In this document: positions 1 through 8,199 of the stretch, piece by piece
How the letters are laid out: every line of letters starts with the position of its first letter
How positions within the stretch are numbered: position 1 is the stretch's first letter
Source of the DNA: a virus
IMG/VR virus record: IMGVR_UViG_3300006071_001298
Coordinates: 1-24,712 of that record
DNA: 24,712 nt
Reading direction: 5' to 3' (one strand)
Program-made: the position numbers and the translations under genes
The notes under the pieces: generated by a model
Seen by the model: only the letters and a program-made list of their open reading frames with translations
The model's database searches: none
What the model was told of the DNA's origin: nothing

Positions 1-527
1 GTTTGAGTTAAATCAAAACCCAAATCAATAGTTTGTGGTAAAGCATAATCAGATGTTGCTTGTGTAGAACCATCACCATTATATGTAATTAAAGTAATAC
101 CAGGAACTTTTGTTGGCTCATATACACCATCAATTAGTATAGTATCATTTACTAATGTCTTTTTTAATTCAAAATAATTTTTTAATGTAAACCCATCATT
201 TACTATTGGTTTAATTACTAAACTATCATTAATTGTATTTGAATCAATTGATAATACTGAACCTTCATTATAAGATTGACCTTGTACATTAAAAGTAATT
301 TGATTCTTATATGTTCCTATATTATCTAAAAATAATTTTATATCTGCACCAGTTGGTGTAGGTGGCGGAACAATTTGTGTATTTGTATTAATTTGTGAAC
401 TATCTCCACTTGTTATACTACCCCCATTATTTCCATAACTACTATTAAGGACATCTAATGAAGTGAATGGTGTGTATGTAGCACCATCCATATTTTGGGA
501 ATATAAATTACTTAAATAGTCTAACAT
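1..527 (-). CDS. Large phage protein, C-terminal end cut off by window edge
   Basis: An open frame starts with ATG at 527 and runs through 175 codons to the left edge without a stop, so the C-terminus is outside the window. The protein begins MLDYLSNLYSQNMDGATYTP. Residues about 30-60 are rich in Gly, Ser, Asn and Pro and look like a linker; the rest alternates polar and hydrophobic residues as in beta-rich virion proteins. It starts 15 bases after the stop of the preceding gene (543-1763) and is the last visible gene of the baseplate/tail operon, so a structural role is likely from position. I do not recognise a family. There is no Shine-Dalgarno before the start, as for most genes here. Confidence 0.8.
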   Translation of the reverse strand, partial: MLDYLSNLYSQNMDGATYTPFTSLDVLNSSYGNNGGSITSGDSSQINTNTQIVPPPTPTGADIKLFLDNIGTYKNQITFNVQGQSYNEGSVLSIDSNTINDSLVIKPIVNDGFTLKNYFELKKTLVNDTILIDGVYEPTKVPGITLITYNGDGSTQATSDYALPQTIDLGFDLTQ

Positions 528-542
528 TACTTATAAATATCC

Positions 543-1763
543 TTATTTAAAATAGTTTGTATTAAAATCAATATAATTAGATAATCCAGTATACATTGAA
601 TATGTTCCATTTGAATACGAACCTCCACCACCTCCACTATATATTGGAGTAGTTGTTTCTACTGGCAATGGATCTGCAATATGAGTAGGTACTATCACAT
701 CTTCTTTTATTGTTGTAATAGGTGTTGTATCAATTGTAACTGGTGTTTTATTTACTATACCTAATTTATCGTTTTGTGTTAGATTACTTTTTGTTGTATA
801 AGTTGTATCTAATAATGATTGTAATAATTGTGAATCAGTTTTTGATTGTGTATAATCTTTTACAATTTGTGGAATATCATATTGTGTAATAAATGATGAA
901 TTATATTCAATCGATTCATGTAATCTATTTTGTAATATTGATATTATATCATTTGTTTTATAAAATTCATCTATATTAAATGGTGTATTTGTTTTATTAC
1001 CATAATTAGCTGAATTAATATTAAATTCTTTACCATTTAATTGATAGTAAACTGAATTTTTAAAATCACTAAATACTTTTGTTTTAAATGAAGTATAAGA
1101 TAGATGATTAAATTTATAATCAGCTATAACTTTATCTAACCACACTTTACCATGAGTTGAAATAAAATAGTTATCAATTAAATCACTAATTTGTAATTCA
1201 ATTGAATCTATTGTATTTTCTATATTAGTAATAACTTCTCTTAATTCATTTGCTTTATCTAAAAAAGAATTGTATCTATTTGTAATTTTTTGATTCAAAA
1301 TTTCATCATTTCCCAATAAAGGCATTATTCTAATTTCAGTTCTACTAGGTGAAACTTCATGTATCCATACTCTTTGTTTCTTATCCTCATTTCCTAAATA
1401 ATTTTTTAAAAAATTAAATGAAACTTTAAATTGTCCATTACCATAGCCTGCTTCATAAATTAATTTTTCAACATCAATATTATAAATCAATTCTTGTGTA
1501 ATAGGGTCAGTTGTACTTAATAGATATTTTGATAAATCATCTTTATGAATATATCTTACATTATTACCACCTGTTTGTTGTAATAAGTTGTTCGAAATAT
1601 CATATATTCTAAATTCAATAACATCATTATTAGACATTCCAAAATCAGTGATATTTTTCGCGCCTGTTTTGAATATCGTTAAATCTTTAGATGCAATTAA
1701 TTGTGCTGTTGAATCTAAATTAAGATTAATATTTTCAATATTTTGGAAATCGTTTATTGCCAT
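543..1763 (-). CDS. Putative virion structural protein with Gly-rich C-terminus
   Basis: A 406-residue protein in the tail operon, starting 2 bases after the coiled-coil gene. The N-terminal half (about 1-165) is beta-rich and contains a segment near residues 130-150 with the sense 'WIHEVSPSRTEIRI'. I associate this kind of segment with tail-region proteins of marine T4-like phages, but I cannot name the family. Residues about 165-345 are mostly polar and helical. The C-terminus has five consecutive glycines (377-381) followed by a Ser/Tyr/Asn-rich tail, suggesting a flexible or exposed end. Possible roles are a baseplate-peripheral, fibre-attachment or neck protein. No enzymatic motif is visible. 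The coding assignment is secure; the function is inferred from operon position. Confidence 0.75.
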   Translation of the reverse strand: MAINDFQNIENINLNLDSTAQLIASKDLTIFKTGAKNITDFGMSNNDVIEFRIYDISNNLLQQTGGNNVRYIHKDDLSKYLLSTTDPITQELIYNIDVEKLIYEAGYGNGQFKVSFNFLKNYLGNEDKKQRVWIHEVSPSRTEIRIMPLLGNDEILNQKITNRYNSFLDKANELREVITNIENTIDSIELQISDLIDNYFISTHGKVWLDKVIADYKFNHLSYTSFKTKVFSDFKNSVYYQLNGKEFNINSANYGNKTNTPFNIDEFYKTNDIISILQNRLHESIEYNSSFITQYDIPQIVKDYTQSKTDSQLLQSLLDTTYTTKSNLTQNDKLGIVNKTPVTIDTTPITTIKEDVIVPTHIADPLPVETTTPIYSGGGGGSYSNGTYSMYTGLSNYIDFNTNYFK

Positions 1764-1765
1764 AA

Positions 1766-2839
1766 TTAGTTATGATTATATATTCTCATTACAAAATCTT
1801 TGTTTTCAATTTTACCATTAGGGTCTATATCTGTAGCTGTTATAGTCATAGTATAATTTAATTGTGTTGGAGATGAATGTGAAAACAATCCACCACCATT
1901 TTGACCAGGTAATTGATTTAAGTATGCAGATGGAGAATCCATTTGAAATCTTTGAGTTTGATTTGCTTTTAATTGAACTGGTAAAGATACTCCTAAATTC
2001 CAAGGAGATTGTAATACATCACCTTTAAATGATATATTAACAGATATATCTTTAGGTCCAGCTACTACATCGAAATATGTTTGATATGTGCTAGCAAATG
2101 GATTACCACTTGCTGCAAATTGACCTGCCTTTGCATTACTTCCATATCCACCACCATAATCCTGAGATATCATTACACCTTGTTGAATTAACTTAGTAGG
2201 ATCTCCATTTGAAAAAACTATTGTGGATAATTCACCAGTAGAAACACCACCCGCAGCTACTGCTTGTTGTTTAGCACTTAATTGTTGTTGTGCTACTTGT
2301 ATTGTTGCATTTGCTTGTGCTAATAAATTGTTTAAAGTATCAATCTGTTTAATTAAAGCATTCTTTTGAGCCGTTAAACCCGCATTCTCTGCTTCTAATG
2401 CAGTTCTTTCAGTTGCTTCATTAATTGCTTTAGTTAAAGATGTAGTTAAGTTAGTTCTTAATTCTAATGTTGTTTGTTGAACCGAATCTATTGTATTTTG
2501 TAACTTAGCTGCGGCAACTCTTAAAGAATCATTATCAGTATATAAAGAACTACTATCTGCTAATAATGATTGAACTCTAGATTTTAATGCATCGTTATCT
2601 GTTGTTAAAATATTTACTTGCAATTGTAAATCTGCACTATGTGATACTTCTGCATCATATACAGGTTTTGGAACTAAATCTAAACTTGCAGTTGGTAATC
2701 CTGTAATTAATTCAGTAACTTTAATATCAATAGCATTTGCTAATTGAGTTGCATCATATTGGTCAATATACAACTTAGCAGACATTGTTGATTCTGAATT
2801 TAAATCACTAAAATTAATGTATGATGTTTCTATTGCCAT
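1766..2839 (-). CDS. Coiled-coil virion structural protein
   Basis: 357 residues. Residues about 65-195 form a long heptad-like region rich in Leu, Gln, Ala, Asn and Thr with no prolines, typical of a trimeric or dimeric coiled coil. The remaining C-terminal part (about 200-357) is Gly/Ser/Pro-containing and beta-rich, like a globular head on a stalk. The start ATG shares one base with the stop of the DNRLRE-like gene (TAATG), so the two are probably translationally coupled. Stalk-plus-head organisation within a baseplate operon fits a short tail fibre, pin or connector, but no named family is recognised. No signal peptide or membrane segment is seen. Confidence 0.75.
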   Translation of the reverse strand: MAIETSYINFSDLNSESTMSAKLYIDQYDATQLANAIDIKVTELITGLPTASLDLVPKPVYDAEVSHSADLQLQVNILTTDNDALKSRVQSLLADSSSLYTDNDSLRVAAAKLQNTIDSVQQTTLELRTNLTTSLTKAINEATERTALEAENAGLTAQKNALIKQIDTLNNLLAQANATIQVAQQQLSAKQQAVAAGGVSTGELSTIVFSNGDPTKLIQQGVMISQDYGGGYGSNAKAGQFAASGNPFASTYQTYFDVVAGPKDISVNISFKGDVLQSPWNLGVSLPVQLKANQTQRFQMDSPSAYLNQLPGQNGGGLFSHSSPTQLNYTMTITATDIDPNGKIENKDFVMRIYNHN

Positions 2840-3921
2840 TATTCGTAAATATCAAATGAACCTATTTCAAAAATCTCTTCGTTATCAACATCTATTGTTT
2901 TTACCAATAATGTGTAGTTTCTACCAATAGGCCAGTTGGTTAAGTTTAATTTTACCAAATTATTAAATTCACCTTGTATTACTCTACTTGCATCAGAATA
3001 AGGAATTATAGTTTCTTTTGTTACGGTATCTATAATTGAATAATATGATGTTGTAGGTAAATAATATTTTACCTGATATGCAAAAGTAGAATTAAATTGT
3101 TTTACCGGATACAATTCTCTAGCATCCACTTTTATAGTTACCTTTTGTCCTTCATTATAAGATGTTTTAATATTTGGAGAATACACTCTATATTGAACAT
3201 CATATGAACTACTATTAATATAATCTGTAATATCCACTAAACTTCCACTAATACTATCATCTTCTAAATAAGTAATTACTAATTTAGGTTGATATATTGT
3301 ATTGGTTTCTTTTGAAAATATTTTAATACTACCATAATCTACGGTATCTTGTTCATTTGCCGTTGGAAACTTTAATATAATTCCATTATTAACTAATTCA
3401 TTATCTGCCCATCTTTCAAAGAATTGAGTAACATCTAAATTAATATCATCTAATCTATAATTAAATGATTGTGTTGATATTGAACTTGTATACCAACTAC
3501 CTCCCCAACCACTACTATCACCTGTTACAAATTGAGAATAAGATGCGGTAATACCATTCATTGTTGTATACCAATTAATTGATGTATTATCACCATTTCG
3601 ATACATCCAAGTTGCACCATTAGTAGTTAAATTATCGAAACGAGTACCAGTACCCATTTCCCAACTTCCACTAATAGGATATGCTTCAATACTAAATCTT
3701 GCAGGAACTTCATCTGCTTTAGTTATTTTTAATTGTAAAGATGCACTAAATGGAACATCTGGTAATTCAATGTTATCAAATTGAATTAATACTCTACTCA
3801 TATCAGGTGTATCGCCATAATATACTTTAGATATTTCCAATACTTCATCTATACCAGTATTTTGGTAAGGTTGTTGTAAATATATAGTTGCATCTTGTGA
3901 TGCGGTATAAAATAATACCAT
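2839..3921 (-). CDS. DNRLRE-like beta-sandwich protein in the baseplate operon
   Basis: 360 residues. The first ~225 follow the pattern I associate with DNRLRE-type domains: an early 'DATIYL' strand and 'NTG', then 'SRVLIQFD' (about 42-49), 'SGSWEMGTGTRFDN' (about 84-97) with a following 'GATWMY', then an 'INLDVTQFFERW' strand and 'PKLVITYLED' closing the sandwich. In secreted bacterial proteins such domains are linked to surface or carbohydrate contact. Here the gene directly follows gp6, where T4 encodes further wedge proteins, so it may be a peripheral baseplate or receptor-contact part. The C-terminal ~130 residues are also beta-rich but unassigned. It overlaps both neighbours by one base. 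Domain call by pattern only. Confidence 0.7.
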   Translation of the reverse strand: MVLFYTASQDATIYLQQPYQNTGIDEVLEISKVYYGDTPDMSRVLIQFDNIELPDVPFSASLQLKITKADEVPARFSIEAYPISGSWEMGTGTRFDNLTTNGATWMYRNGDNTSINWYTTMNGITASYSQFVTGDSSGWGGSWYTSSISTQSFNYRLDDINLDVTQFFERWADNELVNNGIILKFPTANEQDTVDYGSIKIFSKETNTIYQPKLVITYLEDDSISGSLVDITDYINSSSYDVQYRVYSPNIKTSYNEGQKVTIKVDARELYPVKQFNSTFAYQVKYYLPTTSYYSIIDTVTKETIIPYSDASRVIQGEFNNLVKLNLTNWPIGRNYTLLVKTIDVDNEEIFEIGSFDIYE

Positions 3922-5927
3922 TATAATGCTCTCCCTTTAATATCCGTATTAGGAAACTTCAATTCAAAAATAGAAGGATCCATTGAAGGATAAACAATTT
4001 TATTTTGTGTTGCTGCCTTTATATCATAAGTATATAGAGAATATCCATCTTGTGCAATATTAATTATTTCAACACTAGGAACGGATGCCACACCTTCAAC
4101 ATTTGCTAATTCTAATTCTAATTCACTTAAATTAATAGGTTGATTTATTTTTCTATTATTAATATCAAAATAATTAGTTACGGCTTGTACACATGCTAAT
4201 ACAACTGCACTTTTATTATAATTTGAATAAACTGTTATTTGAAAATTAACTCCAATATTAATAATAAATCCGTCTAATATATTCACTGCATCTGTAATCA
4301 ATCTATACTCGTTTAAATACGTTTTAAGGTTGTTTTTAGTTGCATCATTAAGTTGTGTAAGATTTCCATTACTATCGTACCCCAATGTATACATATTGAT
4401 TGCAAATGGGTTATTATTTGAATTAACAGTACCTTTAGATTGTAAGAATGTATCTATTGCAATTTTAGTATCTGCTTCGCTTAAACCTACCAAAGATTTT
4501 GTGAATGCTACAAATTGTGCTCTAGCAGCAGGATCTCTTAATATATTTTGTGTAGGAGTTATATCTGCTGAAGAATCTTGTTCTACATATACTTTTGCTA
4601 TACTACCAAATGAAGGGTCTAATGATAACGCTCTAACCTCATAATCTGATGCTGTTACACATCTATTTTGTGATGCATAATTTGCAATTGCATTTTCTCT
4701 AATTTCATCTAATGTTTCAATACCTCTACCACCCGTAGCAGGAATTAAATTATCTACTGCTATTGAAGCTTTTGATTGTTGATATGTAGGTAATGATATA
4801 TTACTAAAAGATAATAATTCTTCATCAAAATCAATACCTGTTATTTTTCTTAAATCATTAGATTTTACATTTGATGAAATCCCACCACCACTTAGATATG
4901 TTACTGTTAAAGTATTTCCTATACCGGATGGTGCTATACCATATGTAGATGTTTTTAAGAAATTAGATGGGTCAAAAGATGCATCTAATCTATTTATTGA
5001 ATTGTTTAAACCCAAACCAACATTTTTAGTATTAGGAACAATCATTTCATCTGCCGTTGTCTCACTTGCTGCACCAAATCTTAATTGAACGGTATCAACA
5101 TCAATTACTCTTGTAGTAAACCTTCTATTGGTTTTAACTAATTTTAATGTGTATGGTGTAACATCACTATTACCTGCCAATGTTGAATCATATATAGATG
5201 CATTTGGTTGTTTTACATACACCATTTCTTGTGCCAAATACGGAACTTCATAATAAGTGTTTGCATTATCAGTAACCGATATTATTTTTATAAAATTAGA
5301 ATCTACAATATTAAATGTTGGATTTGGTGTAAATGTTCCCAATGGAAAAGTTTCAGTTACTACATTTGCACTAATCGCCTTAACTGTTTTTGTTAATAAA
5401 TAAAGTTGAGGTGTGCCTGTTGTATCGGTAGTTAATACAGAAACCGTTCTACCATTAGCATCGGTAAAATCAACCACATCCTCTGTTATAAATGTAACAC
5501 CTGAATTTGATTGTGATTGTATTTGCATTCCTGCTTTAATCTTAACACAATAATTAAAATCCGGTTCACCATTATTAGATGGAACGGTTTGATAAACTGT
5601 CAATGTAGTTGTAGCCGGTCTACTAATCTTAGGAACGTATCCAAAGTTTTGTGCGTGAGTAAGTATGTTTGAATAATTACTTGCAATGTTAATAAAGGAT
5701 TCTTTTAATTGTGCATCGGTATAGTATGATAAAACATCACCCACATAAGCGGCTTGTTCTATAAACATCATACCAGGAGATGCATCACTAAAATCACTAT
5801 TAGTATTTGCGAAATATGTTTTTGTAAATTCAATTAAAGCCTGTTTTAAAGATGTGAAATCTCTATTCACATATTTAATATCTTTTTTATTTGTTGACCA
5901 GCTTTTATCTATTGGATTAAGTGCCAT
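3921..5927 (-). CDS. gp6: Baseplate wedge protein, T4 gp6-like (baseplate J family)
   Basis: 668 residues, close to the ~660 of T4 gp6. The N-terminal region has the signature I associate with gp6-like wedge proteins: 'VNRDFTSLKQALIEF', then 'SDASPGMMFIEQAAYVGDVL' with an 'LSYYTDAQLKESFINIA' helix. The middle is beta-rich. The C-terminal part carries the baseplate-J-like arrangement 'ASDYEVRALSLDP', then 'INLSELELELANVEGVASV' near the end. In T4, gp6 dimers interlock six wedges around the hub, next to gp25 and gp53. The gene lies immediately downstream of gp25 (1 base), as expected for a wedge operon. The start 'MALNPIDKSW' is the only sensible one. High confidence in identity, from motif and synteny. 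Confidence 0.92.
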   Translation of the reverse strand: MALNPIDKSWSTNKKDIKYVNRDFTSLKQALIEFTKTYFANTNSDFSDASPGMMFIEQAAYVGDVLSYYTDAQLKESFINIASNYSNILTHAQNFGYVPKISRPATTTLTVYQTVPSNNGEPDFNYCVKIKAGMQIQSQSNSGVTFITEDVVDFTDANGRTVSVLTTDTTGTPQLYLLTKTVKAISANVVTETFPLGTFTPNPTFNIVDSNFIKIISVTDNANTYYEVPYLAQEMVYVKQPNASIYDSTLAGNSDVTPYTLKLVKTNRRFTTRVIDVDTVQLRFGAASETTADEMIVPNTKNVGLGLNNSINRLDASFDPSNFLKTSTYGIAPSGIGNTLTVTYLSGGGISSNVKSNDLRKITGIDFDEELLSFSNISLPTYQQSKASIAVDNLIPATGGRGIETLDEIRENAIANYASQNRCVTASDYEVRALSLDPSFGSIAKVYVEQDSSADITPTQNILRDPAARAQFVAFTKSLVGLSEADTKIAIDTFLQSKGTVNSNNNPFAINMYTLGYDSNGNLTQLNDATKNNLKTYLNEYRLITDAVNILDGFIINIGVNFQITVYSNYNKSAVVLACVQAVTNYFDINNRKINQPINLSELELELANVEGVASVPSVEIINIAQDGYSLYTYDIKAATQNKIVYPSMDPSIFELKFPNTDIKGRAL

Positions 5928-5928
5928 T

Positions 5929-6354
5929 TTATAATGAAATTGTTAATGTATCAGTTGTTGGAATTGCTGAAAAGTTTATTGAATATTTTAATTCTAAATT
6001 TACCAAATGTTTATCTTTGTTATCATTGTTATTTTCAAATATAATAGATTCAATTGTAACATAAGGTAAATACTTTGATATTGCAGTTGTTATAACATTT
6101 TCAATTTTTGATTCAAACTCACCTTCCTCATATGGTTCAAATATAAATTGTCTTAATGGAGTACCGAATGTTGGATTTGATATTCTTTCACCCGGCTCAG
6201 TTAATATTAAGTTTTTTAAATTAGATTTTATTTGATCTTTTGTAGTATAATTTACAGCAAAATATCCGTTATTTGCACCACCAATAGGCAATGCTAAACC
6301 AACGGATTTATCTTGTGTATCAATTACAAATGATTTTTCTAATTCAAATGCCAC
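5929..6354 (-). CDS. gp25: Baseplate wedge protein, gp25-like
   Basis: 141 residues, typical for the GPW/gp25 family (T4 gp25 is about 130). The family core is visible: 'KSNLKNLILTEPGERISNP' with E53-P54 and R57 forming the conserved EPxxR-like knot, then 'FGTPLRQFIFEP' (63-74), then a helix and a C-terminal strand pair. In T4, gp25 forms the wedge core with gp6 and gp53 and structurally matches the type VI secretion protein TssE. The first codon is GTG at 6354; there is no nearby in-frame ATG, and an AAGGGG stretch lies about 8 bases upstream, one of the few Shine-Dalgarno-like sequences in the window. It lies 5 bases after the 161-residue gene and 1 base before gp6. Confidence 0.92.
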   Translation of the reverse strand: MAFELEKSFVIDTQDKSVGLALPIGGANNGYFAVNYTTKDQIKSNLKNLILTEPGERISNPTFGTPLRQFIFEPYEEGEFESKIENVITTAISKYLPYVTIESIIFENNNDNKDKHLVNLELKYSINFSAIPTTDTLTISL

Positions 6355-6359
6355 TTACA

Positions 6360-6845
6360 TTACCCCTTATTGAATTTTTTTACTAATTGAGAATAATCTC
6401 TATTCAAAGCTTTTAATACAGGAGCTGTTGCCTGTGGATTTCTTTGTGCTGCAATTTGTGCCTTAACATGTAATGGAATACCACCTTCTTCTTGTCCTTG
6501 TAAATAAGAACCATATTCTTCATCTCCACGACCACCCCAATTACTTGCTGGTGCTTGTTCAGGTTGCATATAATCATTAAATCCATCACCATATCCTAAC
6601 ATATCAGGTGATATCATAGGTCTAGTTGGCGCTGCTTGTCGTTGTGAATAATCTATTGTTCCCCAACCACCATCATCTTTTGATTTAAATTGATAATCTT
6701 CATTTACTCTTGGTTTTTGAGTAGGTTCTGAAACTTGTTCGTTTAGAACTTCATGTACAGCTTTGCGAATTTCTTCTTTAAGAGTTTTTTTAATATCTTC
6801 TCTTAAAACCTTCACTAATGCCTTAATTAATTCTTTTTGATCCAT
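6360..6845 (-). CDS. Hypothetical phage protein in baseplate operon
   Basis: 161 residues, not recognised. Residues 1-38 are an amphipathic charged helix (Lys/Glu-rich with Leu/Ile/Val spacing). Residues about 40-125 are low in hydrophobics and rich in Gly, Pro, Gln, Asp and Tyr, so probably disordered. Residues 126-161 form a short basic helix ending 'DYSQLVKKFNKG'. Helix-linker-helix architecture suggests a scaffold, chaperone or head/tail assembly factor rather than an enzyme. It lies between the CHAP protein and gp25. The 31-base gap before it is one of the larger gaps in the tail operon and is almost pure A/T. No transmembrane or signal segment. Confidence 0.7.
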   Translation of the reverse strand: MDQKELIKALVKVLREDIKKTLKEEIRKAVHEVLNEQVSEPTQKPRVNEDYQFKSKDDGGWGTIDYSQRQAAPTRPMISPDMLGYGDGFNDYMQPEQAPASNWGGRGDEEYGSYLQGQEEGGIPLHVKAQIAAQRNPQATAPVLKALNRDYSQLVKKFNKG

Positions 6846-6876
6846 AAATTGTGTTTTTACTATATATAATTATTTA

Positions 6877-8199
6877 TTATTTCTTTTTTGGGATAATAAA
6901 TCCATTAATTGCTCCTAATCTTGGATTCTTTACAAATACCCCTACACCATCTCTATTAAATCCACCACCCGTAGTATTTCCTTCTATTGATGTAATTCTA
7001 CCTTGTGCATTTGGGTTAGGGTCTGCAACTATACCAATGTGATGTGGATGACCCGCTGCATTTGAATAAATAATAGCTGCACCATACACTGGAGTGGATG
7101 ACCATAATCCATTTCTAATTGCCCAAGATTTCCATTTGGCACAACTGGCAGAATTGGGTGAATGGGCTCCTGCTTGTTTAAACCAATAACTAACAGCTGC
7201 TGCACACCAAAATGCAGGACGATTAATACCTACTGCATTTAAATATGTAGTAACATATCCACCATAATTTGAAGTTGCAGGTGTTTCTAAAACTGGAATA
7301 GATGCTGCTATTTTTGCATATGCTACAATTCGTTTTCCAATATTATCATCTTCGGTAGACTGTTGTATATTATTCAAAATATCAACATCTACACCAACAC
7401 TAACATTCATACCGGTAGAAATTTTATAAGTAGCTAATTCCTTTGCTTCGTATGAAGATTCTAATAATATAACTGCTTCATCATCTGATATTTCTTTTGT
7501 AGCTTGTTTTTGTTTAACCTCTACAATTGTTTCATCTGCTTTTTTCAAATCGTTTTCTGCACCTATTGTTTCATCATTAGTTAATTTAAAATCTGCATTA
7601 TTAATTTCATATGGTGCAATTGATTGAGTTGAATTTAATTTACCCATTTCAACTTTATATCCGGTCCAACTTATAACACCAGGTCCAGGTGGTAATGGTG
7701 GTGGGTATTGTGAAATTGTATAACAACTACCTTGTATTGTAGTTAAATGCAATTGTGCTAAACTTATAAACAATTTTAGAAATTCATCTACATTTGTAAT
7801 TGGAGGAGTAACCCCATTTGAAAATTTACCAGGATTAGTAACAACATTAGAAGTAACAGATAAATTAACTAATGTACCAGGTGCAGGAAATACCGGAATA
7901 GAAGTGTTTTGTAATTCGGAACCCGTCCAATATCCAACAACCGCATTTCCTAATAATGTAATGTATGAACTATAAAATGATGGATTAGAAGCTGCTAAAG
8001 AAATTGCCGCTGCTGATTGTAAAAGTGTATTCATCAATTCTACATTACCTTTTTTAATTGGATTTTTTGTAGTATTATCAAATCCTCTCTTTATACACTC
8101 ATCATATTTCTTACTAAAATAATTTGCCCATTCATCCGAAGATTTCCAATCGGCTTGTTTCATTTTAGTTCCTACTTCATCATAGAATTGTGACCACAT
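6877..8199 (-). CDS. Tail-associated peptidoglycan hydrolase with C-terminal CHAP-like domain
   Basis: 440 residues. The C-terminal ~135 residues have the order expected of CHAP/NlpC-P60-type amidase-peptidases: a nucleophile-like Cys332 in 'AFWCAAAVSYWF', a His in 'GHPHHIGIV' (His387), and an acidic/Asn partner in 'SIEGNT' (406-409). The N-terminal ~200 residues are mixed, with a Pro-rich piece 'PPPLPPGPGV'; residues about 200-290 are charged and helical. Such enzymes cut cell-wall peptides. The gene directly follows the gp5-like spike (one-base overlap), which lacks a visible lysozyme domain, so this protein likely provides tail-borne wall digestion during DNA entry. No signal peptide is present, consistent with virion delivery. 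CHAP versus another papain-like family is uncertain. Confidence 0.8.
   Translation of the reverse strand: MWSQFYDEVGTKMKQADWKSSDEWANYFSKKYDECIKRGFDNTTKNPIKKGNVELMNTLLQSAAAISLAASNPSFYSSYITLLGNAVVGYWTGSELQNTSIPVFPAPGTLVNLSVTSNVVTNPGKFSNGVTPPITNVDEFLKLFISLAQLHLTTIQGSCYTISQYPPPLPPGPGVISWTGYKVEMGKLNSTQSIAPYEINNADFKLTNDETIGAENDLKKADETIVEVKQKQATKEISDDEAVILLESSYEAKELATYKISTGMNVSVGVDVDILNNIQQSTEDDNIGKRIVAYAKIAASIPVLETPATSNYGGYVTTYLNAVGINRPAFWCAAAVSYWFKQAGAHSPNSASCAKWKSWAIRNGLWSSTPVYGAAIIYSNAAGHPHHIGIVADPNPNAQGRITSIEGNTTGGGFNRDGVGVFVKNPRLGAINGFIIPKKK

Noticed and set aside
531-540. TTATAAATAT, containing the T4 late motif TATAAATA, upstream of two gene starts (also 9932-9941)
   Set aside because: The motif reads on the non-coding strand, and the same 10-mer occurs inside the carbamoyltransferase gene (11020-11029), where it encodes Asp-Ile-Tyr-Lys. 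In such AT-rich DNA this is likely chance.
1588-1821. Plus-strand open frames, for example 1588-1821, 4330-4644, 9427-9746, 16182-16451, 16587-16871 and 23683-23943
   Set aside because: They lie opposite well-supported minus-strand genes, have biased shadow compositions and no motif, and no plus-strand promoter supports them.
1818-2003. Minus-strand 61-codon frame within the coiled-coil gene
   Set aside because: Overlaps the C-terminal coding region of a secure gene in another frame and lacks any own signal.
6036-6145. TATATTTG octamers on the minus strand within gp25 (6036-6043, 6138-6145); also at 16570-16577 in the membrane protein gene
   Set aside because: None has TTKG at the 19-base upstream position that all four intergenic promoters share.
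6871-6878. AATAAATA on the coding strand before the 161-residue gene, as a possible late promoter
   Set aside because: One mismatch to TATAAATA in an almost pure A/T gap, and no second copy at other tail genes; not enough to call.
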